64,000 nt of DNA from contig VZSE01003090.1 of assembly GCA_013398275.1 (NCBI GenBank), positions 186,001-250,000 of the forward strand, written 5' to 3'. Positions 51,472-62,040 of the stretch are shown here, piece after piece (position 1 is the first letter of the stretch; the number at the start of each line of letters is the position of its first letter). The translations under genes and the position numbers were made by a program. A model generated the notes under the pieces. It was given only the letters and a program-made list of their open reading frames with translations, had not been told where the DNA came from and ran no database searches. The DNA is from Promerops cafer. Taxonomy: Eukaryota > Chordata > Aves > Passeriformes > Nectariniidae.

Positions 51472-54400
51472 TTACATTCGGTGTATTTTTTCATGCTCAA
51501 CAAATTTGTTCAAGTTGTTCAAGTTATCCCACCACTTAAAAAGAAAGGTCTCTGCTATCAGCTTGAACCATGGAGTAATCTTAACTTCATTCCTGGCAGC
51601 TTTGTCCAAGAGCTGTTTCAGTTCTTTCTGTGTCACGTAGCAGTAGCTTTGGATCTCGTTGGGGTCAGGATTCAGTGTCACATCCTTCTGCACAAATAAG
51701 ATATAGTCTATCTCATGTTCTCCCCAGATCCCATCAGACTTGGCCTTATAGTGAATTCGTGTCAGGTAGGAGATTTCTTCTGGAGTTACCTACAACCAAA
51801 ACACTTGTCAGAAGTGCTGCCAGACCAGGAGAATTGCACTGCTGGGCATTGCAGTACAATTTATCAGCTGTTATCCTCTTCCTTAGAAATTATTTGTTCC
51901 CAAGTGTACAACTGCAACGCACTTTTTCCCAAAGAATTACTATGACAAAAATAATTTAAAGCAGCTTGAAGGCATGAATTGCACAGCATTTCTCTAGCTA
52001 CTCACCCTGTAATACCTGAAGTGTATTTCTCCTATATGGTATGTTTTAAATAATGTTTACCAGACTTTATTGCACACTCACTGAGCTCTGGTAAACACAA
52101 ACACTTGCACCTACCCCTCACCTCCCAAGGAAAAGACTTGACAATTACCTGAAGCCAAGGTCAGAACCACGTACTGACAGACCAAGTGCAATCCTGCCCT
52201 CCAGAGATCTCTGGAAGTTCACTCACTTCTCTCCTTCTCCAAAGGTAAGTTCATTTTTAGGTTTGAGGCTCAGTCTGTCTGCCAGACACAGTCTGTAAAC
52301 TGGCAAATGCTGGCAAGAATTCCTGTTTCTCCCTCCTTCCTTTACCTGCTCCATGGGAATGCCCAACTCTGCTTTCAGTCGTCTCTGTGCTGCTCTCCGA
52401 ACACCAATGGCGTCGTTTTCTTCCAGTTCTTGTGGATGGCTTAGAGGATGACTGCAGCAAGTGTTGGTAAAACAATCTGCAAGAAGTTTGGATCAGTCCA
52501 TTTTTCACACATATAAAGACCTGAGGAAAAAACCCAAAAAACCACAACACCAAAATCCCCCAGAGACAAAGGCCAGTTATTCAACACATCACAGCTTCAT
52601 TTCTCTTTTGCAGAGGAGGGTCACAGAAAGAGGATATTTACACCTCTTATCTTCCTTTACATATTTTGCACTGGGATTTCCCTCTGCGAAGCACTACTTT
52701 GCAGGCTACTGTTTGATACACATGAGGACAGGCATTCTTATCCCCAACACGTCTACTTAGAAAGCCAGTCTATAAACACCTTGTTTATCTCTCAAATGCT
52801 AATTAAAATTACTTTTGGGAGTTTATATGTAACAGAATAATGAAAATATTCCCAGAGCTTCAAGAACAGCTGGCAGTAAGTAGAATTAAAAATACAAAGT
52901 TTGTATCTGTGTTTAAAGGACAACCAATCCATACTCTGTTTCAGCCTTTTGTCTATAAAAGTTGAGCTCAAAAGCATCTAAAATAGAGTTAGAATATCTA
53001 CAAACCATGTTTGAGCATTTTGACTGGCTAGCAGAGAAGGAAAAAATTAAAAACAATCTCTAAAGTAAAGATTCTCTTGGAAAAAAGAAAAAGGTCTTCC
53101 TTCCTCAAGCTGGAAACACTTGATTTTGTTTTCCTCTGAAAATTCTGCAACAGACAACTTCATGCTCCCTCCAGCATGCCTCATGTAAGCTGTTTCTATT
53201 TGATTCCCCTCCTTATTTTTATGCCTCTCCATTTGCATTTGACAGTAATAGTTCAGGAGTGTTCAAAAGTCATGCCCTGCATGGTTTGGCCACACAGTCT
53301 CACTTCAGAGTTAAAGAAGTGTTTGTTAAGACAACACAGACAAAGGTCCACAGATCTCCCAGGCACCAGGGCTCTGCCGCACATCAGCTTTTACCAGTGG
53401 GATGGGACACTCTCCACAGCCACCAGAGCCATTTCTTCAACTCCAATAAATGTCTTGTAGCAGAGGGGATAAACACCACACCCTCTGCCCTTGCATGAAC
53501 AGGATCAAACATGTCAGGGAACAACCATTTCCCAAGAACATATATAACAATACACGAGTGTTCCCATTTATCTTACTTCACCCACAAGATATCTCAAACT
53601 CTCTAAAGTATTGGAAGTATGTCTTCTCCAAAGTAGTAAATTCTAAAACCTCAGAATGAGTTACACTGCAGGATTGGATTGACATATTTTTTAAAAATAT
53701 TGATCTAAAGAAAACATTTATATAAATACAATGTTTCAGTACTAACCTGGAAATGTAATTTTTGCATTTGACCTCTGCTGCAGCAACAGTTTATTTTCCG
53801 TATTAAATAAGAAAACACTGAAAGCTCGGTGCAGTAAACCTAAAAATAAAAAAAACCCAAACAAACAAGCAACAAAACTGAGATATTTAATAGAAGAGAA
53901 AAAAACATATGAAGACAGTTAAGGGCTTATAATGGTCTCATTTTTGCATAATCCAATTTAAAATTAATATATGTTAAAAACCAGAGATTTGATAAATAAC
54001 TCAAGAGCTATTATTCAAGTTTCTATGTCAGCTTATGCAAAACATGAAATTAAAAGAGTTCCTAGAACAAAAATGCAACAGAGGAGTTCTTCTAAACTCA
54101 GTCAGTTTACCACTCTGAATGTGCACATTTGGGCAAGCTTCAAAGAACAGCTTGGCACCCATAAATTTACAATCAAAAAGAGATGACTCAAAAATTCCTA
54201 AAAAACTGCACAGAATTTCAAGACCCTTCAAGAACTGCAAAAGTAGAAGGAAAATAGGCTCCATTAAAAACAGTATAATTGCTGTTTTCTTCACCTTTTG
54301 AGTCTGTTATTCCTTGCTCTTCAGGAAGATGCTTTCCCCAAGTACCATAAATAGAGCTCACACACTACCATGAGAGACTGTTGAATCTGATCAGCCTCAA

Positions 54401-56171
54401 GGAAACCCAAAATCAGTTAAACCCATTCCTCTTAGCAGTGTTTGAAGTAGACCTCTGGGTGAACTACTTTAAAATTAAATCCTTTTCTACTTGAAAAGAA
54501 CTCAGCGAAGAAACAGACAGCATTCTTTAGAAAAAGCTACATAGAATCAGGTATCCATAATAGGAAAAAATACTACTTTATCTTCAAAACGAGATTAAAA
54601 ATATTTATCAAGATTGTCTGTGCAATCACACATTCCTCTCCTTTGCAACTGCCTCCAGTTGAGTGTTCCTCCATTCCGCAGAATTTTAACATTAAATATT
54701 TTATGCTGAGGAAGAGGGCCCCATGGGGAGGTACTTGCTCTGGTTTGATCCCACACTCACCTGAGATTAAGGCTTTAATTTAATCATGACTATGCTTCTG
54801 AAAATATTCAATCAAGTTAATGGTTCAATTAGAAGATAAGCAAGCCATACCTTTGTCAATGTTTTCATTCAAGTGACAGTTTTTCTTGGTCTCTGCTCCA
54901 ATCTTATTGTCATTTTCATCGATAAGGATGCACATCTCTGCCAAGAGCTGCACCTGCTGCTCATCCAGGTGATCTGTGTTTACTTCAGGCATCCTGATGG
55001 TAGCACACGTTCTACTGAAGACAGACAATGAAGAGTCATTCACTAAAAACAACATCCATAAGGTTCTGTGCAGAGTGTGAGAAATAACCTAATGGCTTGT
55101 TTCTCTGACATGGCATAAATTTCACACCAATTTTATTTTGAGAGGGTTTACATGCTTTTAGCTTCCTGAAATTTCTTATCCACAATACAAATGACATAGC
55201 AGCACTTGGCAGGTGCTTGAAACATTTTTATTTCTCAAGAAGCCCTGGCAGCAGCTGCTGCAGGACAGCCATGCTGAGCCTAACAATTTTATGGGCTGTC
55301 AGTGGCAGGAATTCCAGTTCAAAACTTCAAGCTGTGCACCACTAATCATGGCCACATTTATAACGCCGGGCATCTGTGCACGAGGATTTCTCCTCTCCAC
55401 GCGTCTTTAAATGCTCGGGAACAGGGTTTCAACCCGAGGCACCTCCAAAGAAACACCTGCCCTGCCCCGAGCCTCTGCTGCCGTGGGAGTGCTCCCGGCA
55501 GCCCAAAGAATCCCTGAATGGGTCAGGTTGGAAAGGACCACAGGGGGTCACCTGGTGAGCCTCCCTGCTCTGTCTGGGTCCTCTCAGAGCCCATGGCACA
55601 GGCTTGCATTCAGGTAGTTGTGGAGTATCGCCGGGGAGGGAGGCTCCACACCGACTCCGGGCAACCTGTTCCACTGCACGGTCACCTACACAGTAAAGGA
55701 GTTCTTCCTCACGCTCAGGTGCAAATTCCTGTGCATCAGTTTCTGCCCGTTGCCTCCTGTCTTACTGCTCAGCAATGACGACCATCCCCTTGGCACCCTC
55801 CCACAGATATTTATAGGTATTAATGTCTCCTCTCAGCTGCCTCTCCTCGAGGCTGAACAAACCCAGCTCCCTCAGCCTTTACTTCTAAGAGATGCGCCAG
55901 TCCCTTCATGACCTTCGCTGCCTTCCCACAGACCCGCTCCGGGAGCTCCACGTCTCTCTGGTACTGAGGAGTCCAGAACCGGACACAGGGCTCCGGATGC
56001 CTCGGCAGAGCTGAGGGGCCGGGTGACCGCCCTGGGCCCGCCCGGCAGCTGTCCCCGTGCCCCGGGCCCCGCTCACCTCGCTGTCCGCACGCTCGGCACC
56101 CGCCGCTCTCCCCTCACGCAGGGGCCACTCCGAGGGGCCGCGCTCCCCGCCCGGAGCAGCGCGCGCCACAT
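51472..56171 (-). CDS. IDI1: Isopentenyl-diphosphate delta-isomerase 1, complete five-exon gene with short and long forms
   Basis: A Nudix-fold enzyme interconverting isopentenyl and dimethylallyl diphosphate in the mevalonate pathway. Exons on the minus strand, in transcript order: 56077-56171, 54851-55014, 53747-53839, 52346-52476 and 51472-51789. The usual start, MPEVNTDH, is at 54992 and gives 227 residues, the human length. In that numbering the catalytic Cys is in NTCCSHP (Cys86) and the catalytic Glu in GEHEID (Glu148). The C-terminus HRM resembles the peroxisomal signal of mammalian IDI1 (YRM). Exon 1 also has an ATG at 56171 with A at -3; it opens a frame of 31 codons plus two bases that joins exon 2 without a stop, giving a 266-residue form with an Arg-rich N-terminus beginning MWRALLRAG, like the human long form (MWRG...). 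Oddity: residue 79 before the active loop is Asp where human has Gly. All introns are GT-AG. Confidence 0.97.
55504..55990 (-). mobile_element. CR1 LINE 3' fragment in IDI1 intron 1
   Basis: Reverse-orientation CR1. The plus strand starts ctgaatgggtcaggttggaa and runs through gcaacctgttccactgcac, gttcttcctcacgctcaggt and ctcctctcagctgcctctcc, all typical reversed CR1 sequence. It ends about 85 bases before the exon 1 splice donor. It is truncated and inactive. Confidence 0.9.
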
Positions 56172-56460
56172 CTTTCGTCACACTCCGCCCGCCAATGGCG
56201 CCGCCGCCCGGTGCTGACGTCACCGCATCGCCCGATCGCCCCACTGCGGCGAGGGGGCGGTGCCAGCAGTGGCAGCGGGAGAGGCGGAGCGCGCGGCCAA
56301 TCGCGACACAGCCCCGGAGCGGCGTTGGCCAATAGAGACGGGGAGCGGCGGCGAGCTGGCCAATGGGAGCGGGGCGGCGCGGCGGGCGGGGCGTGCGGCG
56401 GCACAGGAGAGGGTCGGGCTCCCCGAGCAGGGAGAAGCCTTTGGCTTCTGAGGGTAAGCG
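56020..56460 (-). promoter_or_regulatory. IDI1: IDI1 CpG-island promoter with CCAAT boxes and a CRE
   Basis: A GC-rich block contains IDI1 exon 1. On the plus strand, CCAAT occurs at 56192-56196, 56297-56301, 56329-56333 and 56360-56364; the last three are spaced 32 and 31 bases. A perfect TGACGTCA lies at 56215-56222. NF-Y (CCAAT) and CREB/ATF sites cooperate with SREBP at many sterol-pathway promoters. Two weak SRE-like words (tcacactcc near 56178, tcaccgcat near 56220) are not convincing on their own. Transcription probably starts between about 56180 and 56290. Confidence 0.7.
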
Positions 56461-56475
56461 GCGCCCACAGAGACA

Positions 56476-56660
56476 GTGAGGCTGTGAAAGGCCTCTGGGG
56501 TCATCGAGTCCAACCCATGACCGGACACCACCACGACAACCAGACCATGGCACTGAGTGCCACATCCAGACTTTGCTGAAACCCCTCCAGGGACTGTGAG
56601 TCCACCACCTCCCTGGGCAGCCCATTCCAATGTCTAAAGATTAAATATTTCTAACATTCA
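56476..56660 (-). mobile_element. Short CR1 LINE 3' fragment upstream of IDI1
   Basis: The plus strand carries ggtcatcgagtccaaccc, ccacatccagactttgctga and cctccctgggcagcccattc, the reverse of a CR1 3' end. It abuts the IDI1 CpG island on its upstream side. Confidence 0.85.
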
Positions 56661-59115
56661 GCGCTGCTTATTGTCTTTTCACCCACCCGCGAAAACCGAA
56701 AGACTGTGCCCACGCACTGGCTCCTACAAATGTGCCGGTGTTTGTTGCTAACAGTCCTAGCACAGGTGGTGGCCATAAGCCCGGGACTGCAGAGTAACAG
56801 GGCTTTTTGGCACTTTTAATCCTGGACGCTTTTCTGTGATCCGCAGTAGCATCCTTCGAGCTAAAGAGGTTCAGCGTGTGCCGCACAGAGCCCAGCCTGT
56901 GGCAGCGGGAGCGGGGGAATGGCTCCCCTGCTGCACTGACAACTGCAGCTGGTGGGAGGCAGTTCCTGTGCCTCAAGTCAAGCTCAGAAATTGCCTGACG
57001 GTGAGCTCTTGAGGGGCAGAGAAAGAAACGCGCTTTGTGGGCAGGAATGGAGCACAGGCAGGATGTCCAGATGAACTGGTCAGATAGGGGAGTTTAGATA
57101 TGCACAGATAACAAACTAGAAAAACTTCCATACCAGCCTCTAGAAACTTCACACCACCATAGCTACATACCTTCTCAGCAAGACTTTTTCTGGTTTATTG
57201 CCCATCCACACATTTGGGTTTATGACTGGATGCCATAAAAAGCCTAGAAATTACATTTAACATGTCTTGGAGGCATGGCTTGCTCTGATTGCCTCTCAGC
57301 TCAAGTTCCAGCATATCAGTCTGGTTTGCTTGATTTTTCCTGGGAACAGGACAGATGGCCTGTCACTTAGTGATATCATTAACAGCACAAGTGTTCAAAT
57401 GGACAGTTAATATTATTCAAGGGGGGCGGGTGGGTTATCTTACAGCATTCCCCTGTGCAGAGCTTGCTGAAAAAAAGGAGAGTGGAGGTGATTTGAGTGA
57501 AAGCCACTTGAAACCAGCAGAGCATCAAAAGTGAAAACAAAAAAAGAGAAGACTGTAACAATGTGTTGGATGCTCCACATCCTTTTAACTACATAAAACA
57601 TAACATAAAAATATTAGAATAATGATAATATTGTGTTATTCATTAATAAACTACAAATTTAATGTTATCACAAGAATGTTGATAATAAATATGTACTCTA
57701 AGAAAGGACAGAAATGTACACAGATTGCTTTTTATTGAGTTTACTTTTCATTACTTTACAGATTACTTATTGCTGAGTCACTGGCACAAAAGCACAGTAA
57801 CTGGAGACTGAGCTTTGAAAAAATACTGAGAACATCCTTCACCACATTGATCACTTGCTCGTTCCATTGTTCCAGATTAAAAAAAAAAAAAATGTCATTT
57901 TTTTTCTTCTATCATTTTCCTAAGGTAACAAAACAAGCTACACAGATCTATTAAAAAAAAAAAAAAAAAACAAACCAAAACTACTGAGATGGACATACAA
58001 ACCAGCATTTCATATGATGACAACAGAGTTAACAAGCTGCTCTCCTGCGAGTGAAGCTCTTTTAGGATAGAAACTACTCCCCTGGGAGGCAGAGTCTGTG
58101 TCTGGGGCACAGCTGGCATGGGACATTAGCAGGTGTACACAGTGACCTTCAGGCTGCACAGCAGAGGAAAACCAGGAAAAATGTCCTTACAGACAAAAGA
58201 GAAAAGAGGCTTTTCATCCCAGTAATAACTACTGAAAACTTCTACACAGGCACTTTAGAACCTAACAGTGAGAAACAATTACAGTTCCTGTCTTGCACAG
58301 ACAAACAAAGCACTTCACCTGAGTCAACTCTCTTGAGCAGCAAGAAGTGACAGCAAGTCCTGGTGGATAACGAGAGGCAAAGAAGCAGGGACAAAGGATG
58401 ACAGAGACAAAACAAGCCATGTTCACAAAGCAAACAGGGGAGAGACTTCCCAAGCCTTTAACAAGATACCAGGTTTTATGTCACCTATATCATCTTTTCT
58501 TTTGCTCCCCTCCAGACTTGCTCTTCGCCTTCAAAGCTCTTTGTGTTGAAAATAAAGCATGCAAATTTTTGTAATGGCATGCACTTCACTGTAACCTCAG
58601 CACTTCTACTCCACCCTGCATAAACAGAATGCCTCAAGTGACATAGAGATGCTTTTGAGACTTAACTTTTGCATCTCCTGAAGTCTGCTGACTGTTTTCA
58701 AACACTCGGCTAACAAGGATAAAACAGTTTCCTGTAACAACTGGAAAGTCTTTCATTCACCTGAAAATCCAACCAGCTGCAAACTACTGACAGACTTTGG
58801 GTGTCTACTAAGAAAAGGGAAGTGCAACCCCCACCAAACTGAAGGAAAACCTTTTAATTCTCCAGCAAGTTAAAAAAGATGATGACAAGCTACAAGATGA
58901 AATAAATGCTGAACAAACCTGGGATTTGACCCCAGCCTAGAATGCATAAACTCCTGAAAAATGCTTGTCCTCAGTTTTCAGATTTGCTGAGGAATTTAAC
59001 AGGCTTCTTTCCCCTCTTCAGGTCCAAACTTCTTTTTCAGCTTCCTGTTAACTTGCTCTGATGTTTAAGACTTCCACTTCACCCTTCTCAGCTACAGAGC
59101 TATCCTTGTTCCTGG

Positions 59116-59145
59116 TCTCCCTGGAGAATTTCTCCCTGGAGAATT
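59116..59145. repeat. 15-bp perfect tandem duplication
   Basis: The unit tctccctggagaatt occurs twice head to tail, followed by a partial third start (tctctgg). It is a small recent-looking duplication in non-coding DNA. Confidence 0.85.
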
Positions 59146-59607
59146 TCTCTGGTGAGTCCTTCCCTGCCTGGAGCCATAGCTCTTCAGAAAATATTTGTCT
59201 AAATGATCCACTCATGCTGAGCGAAAAACAACCTGGGTTTTATCTGAAATGAGAGGTAAATACTTCCCAGTCTTAACTAATCTCCTGTTCCCTTGTCTCT
59301 TCTTTAAAGGCCTCTTTCAGGGAAGTGGGTTGGCTTCAGCTCACTTCAGAGAAGACAGATGTCTTTGTAGTAAGAATGTAATACATATATGCTAAATATA
59401 TAAGTAGGATGTTTTATTTGCAGTTCGTTCTGCTATCTGAAGCTGATGGAAAGAGTGCTCTGATGGATGGCTCCCAAAGGTTTTTATACAACATAAGGTG
59501 AATGAATAATGGTATAGGAAACCACTCTTCTAGGAAGGAGTAATTAGAAGGTTTCCTATATGAAGCAAGAAATAACCCTTGAGTCCTTTTCTCCCTTAGA
59601 TTTTTTT

Positions 59608-59630
59608 GGTTGGTTGGTTGGTTTGGTTTT
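59608..59630. repeat. GGTT microsatellite
   Basis: Four or more GGTT units, preceded by a T run and trailing into GGTTTT-type variants. A simple repeat. Confidence 0.85.
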
Positions 59631-61379
59631 GTTTTTATTTCTTTTGGTTTGAGCTCTGGACAGAAGGCTTTGCCTTTTCCTGCTACATTTACAGTTTGAA
59701 AAATGCTAATTTGGGAGGTTCAGCAAGCCTTCTCTTGTCAAGTCCAGCCACGGGTGCAGAAGTAGATTTGTCCAGGACAACCTAACTTTTGCCACTGTAT
59801 GCTTATTGAAAAAGCTTCTTAGCTATTGAACAGATGCTGACTAGTACTGCCCTGTTTCCCTAGGCTCCTATATTACTATTTATGCCTCTTGTTTTGTATC
59901 AGGTAGTTTGTGAAAAGCAGTCTTTTGTTCTGTACTTGCTCCTATACATTACACAGTGTCTGCTACTCCTGCAGTGCCGTGACAAAACTAAACCAGCAGC
60001 AGAGCTAGAGCAGAGCTAGAGTGACAACAGGCCACTTGTCATTCTCTTCTCATGAAAAAGCAACTGCATCCATACAGGGCCTGTTAATTTTCAGGTGAGG
60101 CACCCGGTACCAAGGAAAAAGTTGTTTAAGCACATCTTTTCTCATTTCAGTATTTTGCATTTCTTCAGGTAAAAAAATGGTCATCTCTGTAATGCATCCT
60201 GCTCCTAGGGAGTGTGCTGCTCTAGAGGAGAAGAAAGCTGCCAGGTGTTCTCCCCAGGAAATCTCCAATGTGGATCTTTGTACTCCTGCTGGACATTTTT
60301 TCCCTTCATACACACAGCTAAAATTGTTACAATACAGTAGTGTTATATTAGGGTAAAGTAATTTTGGTAGGGATTATAAGGCTTAAAAATGTCTAGTTAG
60401 AAACTGAACAGCTGAGAACTCGAATTGTCACTTGGCTAAGATAGCTGAGCCACCCACAACTGCACCAGCTCTAAAGAGAATTCAAAGCATCGAACTGGGG
60501 CATTTGCTCAGGCTGTGTTCAGGCTTCCTCCTGGGCACCTCTGTTCCATCTCTAGTTCTTCCCCCTCCTCGCCGCCTGTGCAGTCTCCCTCTTTTCCACT
60601 CCTTAAAGCAATTTAGCTATTTAGTTTTCTCCCTTTTAGTGGCTCTGAAGAAGGGAATAGGCTAAAAATTATGGGATGTTCTCAACCATTTAGGCTGGTG
60701 ATTTTGGAGATTGACCTCCAGTAATGAGAAATATGCTAGTAAATAGGTAAACCACTATTTTTGTTGCTGTTTAATACAGCTTTAAGACATGACTGCACAG
60801 AAGTGAGTAGAAAGGAAAAAAGATAAATGAGAATGGCAGGCAGACTTGTAGTTGGGAAGCACTTTAAAAGAAAATGTAATATTTCCAGCTCTCACTGGCA
60901 CATGTTCTTCTGGCCTTTTTACAGACCTCTTCTAAGGCAGTAAAGATAATCTGCCGGAAGAGAGAAAATAATTAGGCGAAGGCCTCTTTTGACTTTCACT
61001 ATCTGCTACAATGAATAAGAATTTTAGGTGGAGGTTTATTCCAAGTGTTAATCAGCAGAGGAATTAATCACATTTCAATTACACATTGTAGGCTTCAGAG
61101 TGAACAGCCTACTTGCAGAACGTCGTGGTTAGCTTTGATGCGCTGCCTCTGTCACTCCGTTTGCAGACACAGAAAAACTCCACATTCGGTATCTCCCAGC
61201 CCTTCTGTACTAAAAAAATATGGAATTCCAGTGGTGTTTCCGGAAAGTTTCATCTCCCTTGTCAGTCCACCTGATCCAGTGTTACTGCAGGTAACTGACT
61301 AACTAAAGCAGCAGCAATTTTAATTCGGTAACAGGAACGGTAAACTAACACAGCGTTGCTCTGGGGGGCCACGGTCGGG

Positions 61380-62040
61380 ACGGAACACACCTCCGCTGTT
61401 TATCCTCCAGCACTACCGTGACCGGGGGAGCAGCGGGGCCGAGGAGTGGCGTGGTGACGGGGCGGCTCCTGCCCGGCCCCGGCGGCATTCCCGAGCCCGC
61501 GGGGCTCTCCCGGCGGCCGGGGCATTGCCGAGCCCGCGGGCTCTGCTGGGCGGGAGGCTGTCCCGGTGCCAGCCCATCGCCATCGCAGCTCGGAGCGGGG
61601 GCCGCACCGCTTCCGCCGGATGTCGCCGCGAGGGCTCGGCACCGGGGAGGCGCGTCCTGCCCCAGCGGCGCCGCGATCGTCGGTGCTGCCGCTGCTGCCT
61701 CTGCCGCCGCTGCCGCCTCGACTGCTGCCCCTCCCGCCTTCTCCTCCTCGTTGTCCTCATCCTTCCCCTCGTCTTTCTCCGCGCCGCCTGCGGCCCTGCC
61801 CCTCCCCGCTCGCCGCCGCGGCAGTGGCTGACAGGTGAGTGCGGGGGCAGCGGGGCGCGGACCCTCCGCCATCTTCGCGGCCGCCCGAGGGGCTGAGGGG
61901 TGCGGGGGTCCGGGCGGGGTGAGGGGCAGCGGCGGTGGCACCATCGCGGTGGTACCTGCACGGTGCCTCCGCCGCCGCCCAGGCCCGCGGCGCAAACCGG
62001 GGCTCCTGCCCGGGCACCCCCTCCCTGCCCGTCCTATTCC
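61380..62040 (+). promoter_or_regulatory. WDR37: CpG-island promoter, probably of WDR37
   Basis: A GC-rich, CpG-dense block without a TATA box lies upstream of and divergent from IDI1. Human gene order places WDR37 here on this strand. It also holds CCGCCATCTT at 61866-61875, a YY1-type element whose motif direction faces the minus strand. Long frames on both strands are expected from stop-poor GC-rich sequence. Confidence 0.6.
61440..61834 (+). other. WDR37: Non-coding first exon, probably of WDR37 (start approximate)
   Basis: A strong splice donor, GACAG|GTGAGT, ends a pyrimidine- and CG-rich segment with its last exonic base at 61834. In human WDR37 the first exon is untranslated and the protein starts in exon 2. 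No sequence resembling the WDR37 N-terminus follows before the window ends, so coding exons would lie beyond 64000. The 5' boundary is a guess, and the identity rests on gene order and the donor alone. Confidence 0.5.

Larger units (their letters stand above)
56670..61380. other. Spacer between the divergent IDI1 and WDR37 promoters
   Basis: No recognisable gene. The spacer contains poly(A) runs (57879-57892 and 57953-57970), a perfect 15-bp tandem duplication (59116-59145), and a GGTT microsatellite (59608-59630). Confidence 0.55.

Noticed and set aside
55906..56625. 239-codon minus-strand frame over the IDI1 promoter
   Set aside because: It is in a different frame from the IDI1 extension, runs through a CR1 fragment and a CpG island, and resembles no protein; it is stop-poor GC-rich sequence.
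57720..58130. Possible 3' end of a minus-strand gene (tttttattgag plus A runs)
   Set aside because: No coding exon or splice structure is visible upstream on that strand; A/T runs are common here.
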